Shown here piece after piece: positions 16,533-30,065 of a DNA stretch of 64,000 bases (its first letter is position 1; each line of letters starts with the position of its first letter). The notes under the pieces were generated by a model, which worked only from the letters and a program-made list of their open reading frames with translations, was not told the DNA's origin and did not search any database. The stretch is from positions 65,703,857 to 65,767,856 of the forward strand of contig JBANSL010000017.1 of NCBI GenBank assembly GCA_037127255.1. Reading direction: 5' to 3'. The stretch is from Persicaria tinctoria. Lineage: Eukaryota > Streptophyta > Magnoliopsida > Caryophyllales > Polygonaceae. The position numbers and the translations under genes were made by a program.

Positions 16533-18367
16533 ATGAAACTCTCTTTTGCAACCAAACAAAATCTGCAGCTATGGGCTTTTGTGATGAGTGCAATCATAGT
16601 TGGAGATGTGGTCACTCTGGTGAAAGAATATGTGAATGAGGAGGGAGAGAAGAGGAGTGTGGCTGGGGATCAACATCAAAATCTGGCGGAGGAGTGGTGC
16701 AAACCGGGTAAAGGAATGATAAAAATCAATTGTGATGGAGCGGTAGACAAGACAAAGGGTTGTGGAGTGGGCTTAATTGTCTGGGATGAGAGGGGACCGG
16801 TGGTGGTCTTTGGATCGAAGAGGGTACTAGGGACGTCGGAAGTGGAAATGGTGGAGGCGGAGGCGATCCTATGGGGTATGTGAGCTGTCTATGAAAGGAA
16901 CTTTGCAAAGGTGAAGGTGGAATCTGATTGCCTTAATCTGATTTGAAAGCTGCGGCAAGGGGTTGAACAAAGAGGAAGCATGGGTGCTGTGCTACGGGAG
17001 ATCAGGAAGTGTGCTCGATCTTTCAACTGTTGTCTTTGGAGGCACGTTCGGAGGTGGGCGAACAGGGTGGCGCACTGTTTAGCTAGCATGAGGCAGAGCA
17101 TAAGTTTTGTTTCTTGTTCAAGCGTTTCTTTTCCACCGAATTTGGATTTTATCTTGGTTTTTGATATTTTTTTTTGAAGCAAGATAAGGATTCAGTTCTC
17201 TAGACAAGCCTAGAGAAACCGAGAGACCGGACAAGCCGATAGATGGACTAACCATCATGTACAACTAGAAGCAAATGACAAAAAGGAAATTACATAAGCA
17301 AATGACAGAAAGTAAACTACAGAAGCAAATGACATACATTAAAAAATACAAGGAACGTACAACAGGCCATCCTACACCGCAAAACACAAGCCAAAAGACG
17401 AACGAAACGATCAGCCAAAGGGACAACGCATACAGAGAACTCTGGGGACCAGCGGACACCTCAGATTATGGACTCAAGCGAGCCTTCAGATGTCAACGCA
17501 CAACCACGACGTCATCGTACATGACAAATCAATATCGTTCACAAGAAGCCTGCAACACAACAAGAACAACACAGTACACTAACCCGCAAACTCAACCCCA
17601 AACCACATTATAGCTCAAAAACACCCCAAGCACTCATCTCAACCCTCAAGGACAATAATTACATCGTATGCAAGCTAACACAAGGAAAGCCCAAAAGAGA
17701 CGACAAAAAACGAGACAAGGAAGCCAAGAAGAGCGATAATGAATAAGAAAATGATTGAATAAGCGGACAAAATACAAGAACCCCATATTGTAACTTATTT
17801 TAATATTTCTCAACAAGGAAAACGCTTGCTGGATACCGACAGATCACCGACGGTGGAAGCCGAAGAAGGCGTACGTGCGGACGAGACGAAACCATTGGAA
17901 GCCTAGGCGATTATTAGCGCCCAAACAAGCGGAGGAGAGGCGACTCAAAACCGGCGAAGGTGGAGCACATAGCAAAACGGTGGTTGGCGCAGGCAAGAGC
18001 GAGGCCGAAATGCAACGGTGGAGGTCGATGAAAGTGGTGACTGGAAATGGGATTCAAAGGCTCCGGTCGCGAAGCGAGAATCGCAACCCGAACCGTTGAA
18101 GACGGTGCCTGGTGAAGGTGAGGCGGCGCCGTGGAAGGCAGTGGCGGCGGAGCAGAGGCGGTGGCTAGGGCACTGGCCGATGAGTGCAGTGGCGGGTGAC
18201 CATAGGCCAGGGAAGACCAAAAGGCATTGTAAGGAGAGGGCGGTAAAGCCCTGGCGGCGGCAAGCCTTTGGCTCTCGAAAGAGAGTGTATTAGGTTTTCG
18301 CGTAATTTCTATCTTGGTTTCTGATTTGAATTAATATAGCTTGTTTGTTTGCTCTCCAAAAAAAAAA
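16533..18367 (+). pseudogene. LINE 3' end (RNase H-like domain), interrupted by a retroposon
   Basis: The frame 16533-16883 reads KPGKGMIKINCDGAVDKTKG, then VEMVEAEAILWGM with TGA at 16881-16883. The same domain continues as VKVESDCLNLI, a TAG, and RWANRVAHCLA in another frame at about 17047-17090. The 3' UTR runs to about 17166, is interrupted by 17167-18306, and resumes TTGAATTAATATAGC to an A run at about 18357-18367. Earlier LINE domains are absent, so it is a 5'-truncated dead copy. Confidence 0.75.
17167..18306 (-). mobile_element. GC-rich non-autonomous retroposon, copy C
   Basis: The left edge is a T run followed by GAAGCAAGATAAGGATT, that is, a minus-strand 3' end ...CTTATCTTGCTTC-A(n). 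The same last bases end the autonomous LINE at 57791 (CTTATCTTGCTTCC-A(n)). Near-identical sequences (YTATCTTGGTTTYTGAT, two mismatches) flank it at about 17150-17166 and 18307-18323 and look like a target duplication. The body has no domain. This suggests a parasite using the LINE machinery through a shared 3' tail. Confidence 0.6.
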
Positions 18368-18559
18368 GTTAACTAAACAAATTTTTCAAAATCTCATAAA
18401 TTTCAATTCTAAGGAATTGGAGTTTGCATATATTAAATTCTCGGAAATTAGATTTACCCTTTTTATCTAAAGGAGACTATAGAACCAAATATATTCACTA
18501 ATTTTGAACAACAAATCAACCAAAGTATATTATCATACACTAATACTATTATCATTATG

Positions 18560-19154
18560 TCATGGGAACAATTGAACGTAGCCGGTTAACACAGCGATCC
18601 CCAAAATCGCCAACGGCGGCAACAAAACAAACGCCCCAACCGTCGAGAAGAAAACGGCGTCGTTTCGCTGGGAGACCTCGTTCAAGTAGCTCTGCCTCCT
18701 GATGTTCCTCTTCTGCGACGTCGTTAAGAACTTGGCGCTGAATTTCTTCAGGTTTTTCCCCAACGGCACGCTGAATTCGCCGTCCCGTCCGCCCCCAAGC
18801 TGCGCCAATTGTTCGCGTATTGTAAACCCCCCGTACGCCTCCTCCGAATCGCTCCGGTAATCCGTCGCCGGGCGCGCCGACGTTAGCTGCTCCAGTAGAT
18901 CTAGCTGCGCCCTCGCCGATTGTTGGCTCCCTTGACAAAATCGATGGAGAAATTTCAGTTTCAGGGGGGAAAGATTAGATCTTGAAAATTAGGGTTTTTA
19001 AGCTGTTTTTACCTGGAATTGATGAAGTTTCCCGTGCTTCTGTGATGTCGTTGCTGCGTTGCGATGATACTTTGAATGATTGCAGTGAAGCGATGTGTTT
19101 TGGAGGATTTAATGGCTTTGGATGGATCACCGTGGTGGTGAATTTGGACGCCAT
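18560..19154 (-). CDS. Small conserved-looking plant protein with one C-terminal membrane span
   Basis: Two exons on the minus strand, 19154-19013 and 18930-18560, with an 82-base GT-AG intron (19012-18931), give 170 residues. The N-terminus (MASKFTTTVIHPKP) is rich in Ser, Thr and basic residues and poor in acidic ones, compatible with an organelle transit peptide but not proof of one. The middle has SDSEEAYGGFTIREQLAQLG and a basic QKRNIRRQSYLNEVSQRND stretch. The last about 25 residues (AVFFSTVGAFVLLPPLAILG to the C-terminus) form one hydrophobic span ending GYVQLFP. I do not firmly recognise the family; a DUF1118-type chloroplast protein is a guess. The clean splice sites and the uninterrupted frame support a real gene. 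Confidence 0.7.
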
Positions 19155-19659
19155 GACAGTAGTAGAGGAGGAGGAGGAAGAAAATTATTGTAATTTCTGT
19201 TTTAGTTGAGACGAAAATCAGTGATTATTAGATTCATTTCATCATCAAAGATTTCTTCTTTTCTCTGAAAATATCTGAACCACATATATTTCATGAGGCT
19301 GTAAAAAATTTCCCAACTTTTGTTTTGTTTGCTTGTAGACATCTCTTCTGATTGCAATGTGTTCATTTACCGAATCTCAGCAATTAGTGTTTGCTGTTAA
19401 TTACACTACTTCAATTAAATCAAATTCCATGAAAATAAACACCATCCATCCGCCATTATTTTTGCATCAAGAGTACAGATTTTACAATGGATCGAGGAAG
19501 AAACCAATCTTTCCTCTTGACCTTATATTCTTACAACAACATCAACCCAATATATTCCACTTAGTAAAGAGATACCTATTTATAAGGTTTCTTCAGGGTT
19601 GTTTGGATGACCTGTATTATAATTTATAATACATGTGATGCATAAAATCTTCATCATAG
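19155..19659. other. Upstream region of the small membrane protein gene
   Basis: No other gene seen. A polypurine GGAGGAGGAGGAAG tract (19168-19181) lies just upstream of the ATG in the transcribed orientation as a CTTCCTCC-rich leader. Confidence 0.4.
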
Positions 19660-19960
19660 TTGTTGAGGAAGATCGATCTTGATGATGGTCTCAACCTAAA
19701 CCCTAGCCTGCAAAAGCAAGAACAAACGAGGTCGGGGCGGGGCTTGTCTCTCCCGTAGGACCCTCCGACGCTCAAGTCAGTCCCCCCTCAATCAGAATCT
19801 ATCTCCTCTTATTTATACTAGTCGAGTATTAAATAAAAGAAATTGTTATGATATTAAATAAAGGAAACTGTTACCGTATTTAATCCAGTCAATGCTCTTA
19901 ATGTCCGAAACCGTTATCGTAATCAATAGGCGAAACAGTGACATCAATGCCGTAGGGGGG
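19660..19960. mobile_element. Fragment resembling an LTR with a CCTCCGACGCTCAAGTC motif
   Basis: The segment GGTCGGGGCGGGGCTTGTCT followed by CTCCCGTAGGACCCTCCGACGCTCAAGTCAGTCC is GC-rich against AT-rich surroundings and resembles a motif common in plant LTRs, followed by TTATTTATAC-type sequence. There is no coding region, primer site or matching second LTR in the window. Class uncertain. Confidence 0.35.
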
Positions 19961-19964
19961 GAAT

Positions 19965-20125
19965 TTGATATCAATATATCAAGTGATATTGGTATCGGGT
20001 TATAAACAAACAGTAGATATCAGGTATGATTGCGATATCAGGCTATACCAAACACTAGATATCAGATATCAACCCCGATATATAATATATGATATCTAGA
20101 TATTGAAACTAAAAGGGACCCAGAG
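19965..20125. repeat. ATATCGATATC-family repeat, second copy
   Basis: TTGATATCAATATATCAAG, GATATCAGG and TGATATCTAGATATTG words, ending GAAACTAAAAGGGACCC. This matches the style and edge of the repeat at 15910-16310. Confidence 0.55.
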
Positions 20126-20178
20126 TTTTTTTCCCCAACTTAACAAACTTCAACTGCAGTGTCCCTATAACAAAAAAA

Positions 20179-22216
<2,038 letters not shown>

Positions 22217-24974
22217 CTATTTGCTAGCTTCAGAGGAAGAGACCATTGGTATGGATTCTTCAAGTTGAGTCTCATTTGAACTTCCAGGTGAAGCTTCTTT
22301 TTTCAGCTTGTATTTGTTATATGCCGCAACTCCAGCAATAGCTGCATCAACACAAGGTTTATGTCTCAGCAACTAAATTTCCCTTCTCTTGTTAACAAGG
22401 CTACAAAACATACATAAACTGCTAGAATGAAGGGTATTAACAACATATCACGGGAAAAAAGAAATCTTCCAGGTATAAACAGATGAGATATATAGAGATG
22501 AAGATTGAAACGCGATACAAAAAAAAAAGCAGAGCTTTTACCAATTCCATAGCCAAACAAATTGATTGACGTCAGCTTTGTATCAGCAAACAGAAGAGCA
22601 GATAGCAAAACGACCACCCAATCCTTGACCACCCCAGCAACACGAATGGTCAGTGCACTAGTGTGTGAGATCACAAGAAAAACCGATAGATTCAGTGCAA
22701 AAGTACACAAGCAATTCAGCGTCAACACGACAGGGGGGAAATTCCAGATTCCACTGGCATCCATCTTTGGCTTCTCCAGGAATATCCATGGAATGAATAG
22801 ACAAATGGCGCTGCATCAAAAAATGATGCAAATTACTAAAGAGAGCCAATAAATGCACACATATATGTTGTTTTTCAAACTTAAGCCATTATAAATACCT
22901 GCACGGACTAACATAGTACATCACAGAGATGGGATTCATCTTTAAGCCTTTCCTTTTAACCAGTATCTCCATGAAGATAAGCCTCAGAGCTTCGCCAACC
23001 ACACCTCCCATTTGATAAACAACACCAATCCAGTTTACGTTGATTTCACCATAGGAAGCGATCACAACACCAAAACTTATAACTGACATTATCAAAAGCA
23101 TTCTGCAGCTCATCACTTCAAGACCAGCAGCTACTCCAAGAATGAACACGGCTACTGGCACTGCACATCTCACATTGACAGACAAAATTATTATGATAAT
23201 AAATGATATCAATAACTGAAAAAAAGATGCACAAGTGTTGAACTGAACTAGTTCAGACTAATCAGATACATTCTCAATTACTCAAATACACAAATTTTAA
23301 TGTCCTGTTTGCTTGCATAGAAGAAAAATAGTTTCCTTCAGATAAAACAATAAGCAAGATATAAAGCAGTAGAGCATTCAAGAAAATAATAGACTTACTG
23401 ATTGCCTTAAGCATTTGCGCAAATGCAACAGAAATGTACAGATATGCAGTGTTTCCCAACCAAAGTGTCATTGCGAACATTGCACCAATTGGAATAACTG
23501 ATGTAACATATCTGCACAACAAAAACATGAGCTTCTAAAATAAATAACTTGAATTGTCCTATATACTGACCAAATTCCAAAACCTATGTGTATCCCACCA
23601 TTGAATATTGCACATTGTGAAATAGTTCAATTTAAACTTTAATAACACCATTCTAAACATCATCCAAATTTGCAGGTTTTCTATAACTTCTTGCGAAACA
23701 AATTCCTTGTCATGCATTTCAATTGGTAGCATGTCAACATGCAACCAGATTTAGATAACATAGCAGCATTTATTCAGTTCTTACATATCCAAGGTCATTC
23801 CTTCTTCAACCTTCAGAATCTACACAAAGCACAGAAATTGAATAGAATAATATTAATAATTTGAAGTACACGAGCATTATAAAAACCATTGACAATCAGT
23901 AAAAAGTACCTTGAAACCTTTGGTGAGGAGGAAACATAGCACAGAGGAGAAGGTCATGTGAAGTAGAGTCAACCCAAGAGGATAAGGGAAGTTTATTTCC
24001 TTGGAAGACAAGACCCACTGCATTTTTATCGATGAGACATCTCAAGTTTGTTACTAATTCCCCAAAGAATGAACCAACAATGCAATACTTATCCACAAGT
24101 AAGGAACACAAATTAAAGGCCAGTTCTTGTATCTTAGGCTGAGATCTTGTCATTACAACATAAAACATAGATCTGAGTTTCTATAAACATGGATGCACGT
24201 TCGTTGACAGAATTACAATAAAATGGTTTGTTATGTAAGTGGCACTTCAAGAGAGAGACTCATAGATTCAACTTTCAAGCCAGTAGAAAAAAGAATTCTT
24301 TTAATATTCAAGCCAACCGCATATCAGTATATCACCCTCTTCCATTATCATGATTATAATCGCAACTCACACCAAAACAGTCCACAAGTAGAAAGATATA
24401 AGAGCCATAATCATTCCTCATTTCTTCAGTCACACTAGAGACCAAAGCCAGACAACTTTTGGTGGATTTTAACAAAGAGCTACATGTTATCCACCCGAAT
24501 TCTTCTTCTATCACTCCAATTAGAACAAACACTTAATTTGAATCCCCCAAAAATCAGTCCGTAGCCAAAATGCAGCAGCCACTCCAGCCAGTAAGGAATT
24601 CAATTAGGGAAGTAAAATGCCTAACCAGATAGGAGTAATTCCTCCACGGCACTCCCCTAACAATTCCAGCTACTACCAATCCAAGACCGGAAGAACCAAT
24701 CCAAATCTACAGAACTAACAATTCCATTTTTTTTTCTAACTCACTCCAATGAATTCAACAGCGGGAGAACACGAATTACTAGCAGAAATCAAAAATCACA
24801 AAGCAAGCTAGGTCATCCAGACCGCAAAGCCTAACCGAATCCACCACAGGAACTCCGACGAAGAAAACGAGGGAAACAGATTACCTTGTTGAAGAAGATC
24901 TGGCCACTGGAGAGCGCGATGTAGATGAGAAGATAGAGGTAAGTGAGGAGCCCGTCCTTCTTCCGATCCGCCAT
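22217..24974 (-). CDS. Sugar-phosphate/nucleotide-sugar translocator family protein (At3g14410-like)
   Basis: Seven exons on the minus strand: 24974-24885, 24017-23910, 23819-23785, 23511-23399, 23160-22899, 22810-22542 and 22341-22217. All introns have GT-AG ends and compatible phases, giving 333 residues. The protein is strongly hydrophobic with about ten membrane spans of the drug/metabolite transporter (TPT/EamA-like) fold. Characteristic stretches are SSGQIFFNKWVLSSKEINFP, LWLGNTAYLYISVAFAQM, the VASYGE-type segment ASYGEINVNWIGV, and SHTSALTIRVAGVVKDW. The tail is hydrophilic and Lys/Ser/Glu rich (KLKKEASPGS). It closely resembles, from memory, the Arabidopsis protein At3g14410, described as a probable sugar phosphate/phosphate translocator. 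The family exchanges sugar phosphates or nucleotide sugars across Golgi, ER or plastid membranes. The exact substrate cannot be read from sequence. All splice sites are intact. Confidence 0.93.
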
Positions 24975-25493
24975 TGCCGCGAAAATGCAACTAGATTGAA
25001 CTGCGTTGTTGTCTGAAAATCAAACCCCTCGCGATTCGAAGAGTTGTTCAGGTCGAGAGAGATTTGCTTGCTTGCTTGCTTTCGTCTTAGGGAAAGGGGT
25101 TTTGTTTCAGCTTTCAGATTTTCCAAATCTTTTAATTAAATTAATTAAATTAATTTCCTTTCCTTTCCTGGACCACCTCGCTTCCCTTTCTGTGCGTTGA
25201 ATGTGAATTAAATAATTAATTTCTTTTTTTTGGGTGTAAAATGTAATTGAAAACTAGGGTTAGACTCGTGTTTGAAATACTTCATATGTAATTTGAAATA
25301 GTAGCATATGACTCTCATTATTTATTATACTAATTAAAAAAATAATGTTGTTTGATATGAGAGAAAGAACTCTACTAATAAAAACGCATATAAATTGTGG
25401 ATACCGAAAAAAAACGAAGTAGCATTTTTTTTATATGGATCAGGTCGATTGGTTGAGAATGCATATTGAACTTGGGAAGGACATTGTTGGAAA
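24975..25493. other. Promoter and upstream region of the translocator gene
   Basis: It includes TTGCTTGCTTGCTTGC-type sequence at about 25063-25081, a TTAATTAAATTAATTAAATTAA tract at 25130-25155, and CTTTCCTTTCC. No clear TATA box was assigned. Confidence 0.4.
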
Positions 25494-25611
25494 GTGGATA
25501 AGTGGGAGGTAATCGCCGAAAAGTGGAGAATACGGAAGATAACTGTCGAAAAGTGAAGATCCAGGAGATAATCATCGGAAGGTGGAGAAGTGGAAGATAA
25601 TCGCCGAAAAC
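25494..25611 (+). repeat. Four-copy minisatellite, about 29-base unit
   Basis: Four imperfect units of the form GTGGAGAAGTGGAAGATAAT-CGCCGAAAA follow one another without gaps. Substitutions differ between units. Confidence 0.8.
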
Positions 25612-25753
25612 AAACACATTAGATGTCACGTAGTCACGTATGTGACATGTAAGTGTCATGCGGGTGTAATGAGGCAATGAATTGAAGGAGTAAATTAAGT
25701 GACGACCCTATACTACGACACGTGGAATATGGAGTACCCTATACCCTAGTGAT

Positions 25754-27959
25754 CACTACTAGAAACACAGCGAGTAACAACGGTGATTTTCAATGGAACC
25801 TCCAACACATTTTACCATGTTATTGGAATTTCCAACAAGAAACACCCGGTTGGAAAAAAGGGCGTTGGAATTCATTCTTACATTTAATTATGATGGAATT
25901 TCCATCGTCATGTAGATGATGGAAATTAACCACGGCTAAAACTGTTGGAATACATAATTCAATTAAAGAAAAATAATTAGAATAAATAATTCAATTAAAG
26001 AAAAATAATATTATTAAAATCTGCTTAACCGGTTGCTTTTATCAAGTTCCAACAGCTTAACCATTGGAATTTCCAACAATATTTACTGTTGGAAATTCTT
26101 TATTGGAATTTTCAAATATATGTAATGTTGGAATCAATTTTTTTTTTTTTGCAAAAATATAATTTGTATTAATACATTCCATCAACAATTACGTGGCCAT
26201 TTGTATGAAGAAATTAATCTACTGGAAATATAAAAACCATGATATATAGATATTATAAAGCAACAATATAAAAATTACAATACCACCAGTTTCATTTACA
26301 CATCTTCAACAACTGTACAAATCATGTTCAAAGACGTTCAATAAAATGCAAAATGTGTGCAACCAAAAAGTACCAAATGAATTGTAAATGCATAAACTAA
26401 TATCACCCCTAGACTATCACTACTGTCACCAAGTGTCCAAGTGCCACCACCACTGGAATGAACAGTTGAAATGAGGAAGGTGCAAGGGAAAGATACGATG
26501 GAATGAACAGTTGAGATCTTGTGGCATTTAAATCTCCATCACTTTTGGATCTTGTCCTGGTAGACATGGACTTGATAATTGAGTGATGCAGTTGTTGTTG
26601 ATTCTTCTTGAAATCGAGTCTCCTTTGTCGCGTCATGCTATTATTTTATGCAATTGACACTGGGTCACATATGTAACTGTAAGTAGTGGAGAAGGATAAT
26701 TAAGGAAGCAAAAAGAAGCACCACCAAAACTATCACAAGTGCTTAAAGATTTAACTCGATCAGGCTTAACTTATTCAACAATTGTTTGCTGCAAGCTATG
26801 TCTTTAGACTTCTTCTTGATTGAATCTTCATTCTCAGACCAGATGAACTCAATGTGGGATGGATGCAACATGTAGGCTGCCAAGAGAATCATATATTAGA
26901 AAGATATGTGTGTATCTGATATATATTAAATCAATTAATACTCAAAACCTGGTAAATAGAAAGATTTATAGGGTTCACTCCTTGAACACGCTAAGGACGA
27001 CATACCTGGTTGACTTGAACATGTAATCTGTAAACCATTTATTCATTCATAAGAATTCCGATGTTCATGATAGAGAGAATTCAAGATCGATCACTTTTCA
27101 ATGTGAATTCACTGCACAACTGTTAACAGAAGAGAGATAGAAAACATATTGAGATATATTGAGGGACTGAAGAAAGGAGCCAAGCACCGTTAATTAAACC
27201 GTTCATTCACCCCACTAAGGCACCCACTAATTAAGGATGTCATTGTTCAGTTGTGATGTACGTGATCCTTTCAATTGAATTTCTTTTCTTTTTTTTTTCT
27301 TTTTTTTTTTTAAAAATATTTTTTTCCAATCTAACAGATTATGAAATCTCTCACATTTTTTCTGAAAAAAAAAATCTCTCACATATATATTTTCTCTTAC
27401 TATACGATGCAATTAATGATAAGTTAGACCCTTTCTATACGATGCAATTAATGATAAGTTAGATCGATCTTTACCTAATGGGCAGTTAGTGATTCTCCTA
27501 ATATTTTCAAGATCTAGATTTTTTTAAATTAAAAAAGTAAGATTTTGTTCACTCCGATTGTTGCATCGGAATTTGATGACGGTCAACACTTAATTGATAT
27601 ATATTGACATAAATTTAGAAGCAATTAATTTTAACCGGACGATGCGAAAATTTAAGAAGGAATTAATTTCTATTCATTTTTAAATACCGTTTCCAACGAC
27701 ATTTAGTAATGGATGATAATTTATCTATATTTCCAACGATCCAAGTTATTGGAGTTTACTTCCAACAATGTGTAATGGTTGGAATAATTTTGGAAAACTA
27801 TTTCCAACAACTTCGATAGTTGGAAAATTCTGATTACTTCTTTCCAATAACATATATCGTTGGAATTGTTTTGTCCATTGTATTTCAGCGTTGGAATTTC
27901 ATCCATTGAAAAATTTCGTTGGAACCCTACTGTTGGAATTCAATGTGTTTCCAGTAGTG
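25754..27959. mobile_element. Non-autonomous CACTA (En/Spm-type) transposon
   Basis: The left end reads CACTACTAGAAACACA and the right end, reversed, CACTACTGGAAACACA: a 16-base terminal inverted repeat with one mismatch. The 3-base target duplication GAT lies at 25751-25753 and 27960-27962. Both subterminal regions (25790-26130 and 27690-27945) are packed with TTCCAAC/GTTGGAA words, as expected for transposase-binding subterminal repeats. The 2.2-kb body has no transposase-like frame. It must depend on a partner element. Confidence 0.9.
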
Positions 27960-28396
27960 GATACACTGATACCACATAGCTAAGACTCCCATACTTCTGT
28001 TTTAACTATATAGTGTTGATTTTTGTTAAAGGCATGTTTGACGATGTTTTTCGAATTGGTGTGAAGGAGTTTCTCAAGACTTTCAAAGAAAGGTTTAATA
28101 TAACAAGAATTTATTTTGATTAAAAAAAAAGTTATAGAGTTTGTCAGGTTGTTTAAATTTATTTTTTTAATATAACATATCCATAAATTTTCATCAAAAA
28201 ATTTATTTAGATTTTAATTTTAAGCTCGATCTATTCCTTTCTGACATGTCAAACATACTCTAAATAATAGTACTCGCTCTATTCTAAAATATTAGGGCAT
28301 TTTAAAAGTTTGTACAAAAGGTAACTTGGGAAAAGTAGTTAACCAATGAAAAGCCCCTAGCTAATAACATAAAAACCTTATATTGTTAATCAAATA

Positions 28397-28593
28397 CTTT
28401 CTCTGTCTCATATTTTAAGTCGGTTAATTTTTTAACATGTTAAGCTATATAAAATATGAACTTTTTATTAATTTTTCTTATAATTTCATTCTTATTATTT
28501 AAAAAATAAAAAAAATGATATTTTATAGATTTTTTTAGCTCATTAGGAAGTATACCAAAAGTGAAAATAACTTAAATTATGAGACTGACCGGG
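28397..28593. mobile_element. Stowaway-type MITE
   Basis: Ends CTTTCTCTGTCTCATATTTT-AAGT and, reversed, CCCGGTCAGTCTCATAATTT-AAGT form an imperfect terminal inverted repeat flanked by TA dinucleotides (28395-28396 and 28594-28595). The 197-base AT-rich interior is typical of Stowaway (Tc1/mariner) MITEs. Confidence 0.65.
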
Positions 28594-28631
28594 TATTTGT
28601 CGCTAAAATGTCTTATATATTAAACATAATG

Positions 28632-29315
28632 GCTTTAGACAAGATCCCAAATGGCTTTTGTCAAGATAATTTCAAATAAATTACACGCATGCCTTTTTCA
28701 TTTCTTCCAAAAAAATGCAAAATGGTCCAAAACTCCATCTTATACGAATCGAAACCTAAATATGTTGAACAAACTACTGTGATCGAAAACAGGCTAAAAT
28801 CAACGAAATGAGTCAAGGTATCAATTGATCGAGACTCGAATTGGTATATTGATCGTCTTAGATGATTATCGACAAAAGGTGTTTAAGGTACACATGCAGG
28901 AGCCTCATCAAACATTGTCGAGGGTACACAGGAGCCTCATCAAACGTTGTCGAGGGTACGCATGAGCCTCATCAAACGTTACTGAGGGTACGCAGGACCT
29001 TTGTCAAACATTGCCGAGGCTCCTTATTTAGCTCGTCCATTGCGAACCTTGACAGTTTTTTCGAACGACGACCACAAATAATCATCGAATGTTATTCGAT
29101 AATCATCTAAGACGATTGATATACCAATTTGAGTCTCGGTCAATTGATACCTTCACTAATTTCATTGATTTTAGCATGTTTTCGATCACAATGTTTCGTT
29201 CAATATATTTAGGTTTCGATTCGTAGAAGAGAGAGTTTTGGACCGTTTTGCAATTTATTTAGAAAAAAAAGATTTGCATGTAATTTACTTGAATTATCTT
29301 GGGATTTTGCCTAAA
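28632..29315. mobile_element. Inverted-repeat element with long arms (Mutator-like or foldback)
   Basis: The left arm about 28632-28875 matches the right arm about 29088-29315 in inverted orientation over roughly 200 bases. Examples are ATCGAAACCTAAATATRTTGAAC, AAGGTATCAATTGAYCGAGACTC and CTTAGATGATTATCGA (each read on opposite strands). The outer ends read GGCTTTAGACAAGATCCC and, reversed, GATTTAGGCAAAATCCC. No target duplication was secured. The interior is a short tandem array and does not look coding. Confidence 0.75.
28885..29030 (+). repeat. Tandem array, about 34-base unit, inside the inverted-repeat element
   Basis: About four imperfect copies of AGGAGCCTCATCAAACRTTG-TCGAGGGTACRC. 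The last copies are degenerate (AGGACCTTTGTCAAACATTG). It forms the loop between the long arms. Confidence 0.8.
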
Positions 29316-29640
29316 TCTTCACTCTATTCTAAATCATGTTGGAATATTGAATAAATCTCACTTGTTAGCTTGTTAAATTTTTTTTATTCCAAATAAATCG
29401 ATGAATCCAAAAAAGGGAAAGCCAACCAAAGAGAGCCCAAAGCTCAAGGCAGTGTCGGCCCATTTAGCTGTCAAAGCCTAAATCAAGCTCTCTCTACTGA
29501 ACCCAAGTTTACACATACAAGCCCAAATACAACAAACAACAAAGTACACTACACACAATCCAAACTGTTACAATTGTACACTCAAATTGGGAATTATTTT
29601 TGTTTTAAAGGCGGGCTAGGTGCCCTATATTCGTTTAGAT
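29316..29640. other. Gene-free DNA, possible retroposon 3' scrap
   Basis: A T-rich start at about 29378 followed by CCAAAAAAGGGAAAGCC and CCCAAAGCTC vaguely resembles the 3' UTRs of antisense LINEs elsewhere in the window, but there is no domain to test it. Confidence 0.3.
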
Positions 29641-29689
29641 ATTGTTAAGTAGGTGAAATGTTCGAGTATATAGATTCACCGATACAATC

Positions 29690-29815
29690 CGGTAAAACCT
29701 TGAATTGGTAAATAAAGAGCGGCCATCCGGGGTTTGAACCGAAGACCTATGTGTATTACCCAATACCTACAAGTCCTTTCCGATTGAGTCATTCCGGAAT
29801 GGTTACAATCCGGTA
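29690..29815 (-). mobile_element. tRNA-like SINE remnant
   Basis: On the minus strand GACTCAATCGGAAAGGACTTG resembles a polymerase III A box. About 35 bases later GGTTCAAACCCCGG resembles a B box. No cloverleaf or clear tail was found, so a SINE scrap is more likely than a tRNA gene. Confidence 0.35.
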
Positions 29816-29934
29816 AATCCGAATGCTCACTCATCACATAATTTGAGTATATTGAAAGGTTAGCTACATAGGTTAATTTGGATGGTAAGTTTCCTTTCTC
29901 TCTCTCTCTCTTTTTGATCTTTACTTCTTTTTTG

Positions 29935-30065
29935 AAATATAGATTGTCCCATATTGAAAATATTGAGATGTCTTGATTAACACATAAGCTTGACGAGATA
30001 CCTCTCTCATTATCAATTGGTTTTGAGATAGAACCTCGTTGAGTTTATATATTATTCGTGTCTTC
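29935..30065 (+). mobile_element. TRIM-like LTR relic
   Basis: TTGTCCCATATTGAAAA, TGATTAACACATAAGC, then ATTATCAATTGGTTTTGAGA and TAGAACCTCGTTGAG follow the order of the copy at 9541-9739. It lacks the primer site. Confidence 0.5.

Noticed and set aside
17875..18293. Open frames rich in Arg, Glu and Gly
   Set aside because: They lie in retroposon C, on either strand, without domains.
28885..29030. CRISPR-like array because of short regular repeats
   Set aside because: Units are directly adjacent without spacers and sit in a plant transposon; it is a tandem repeat.
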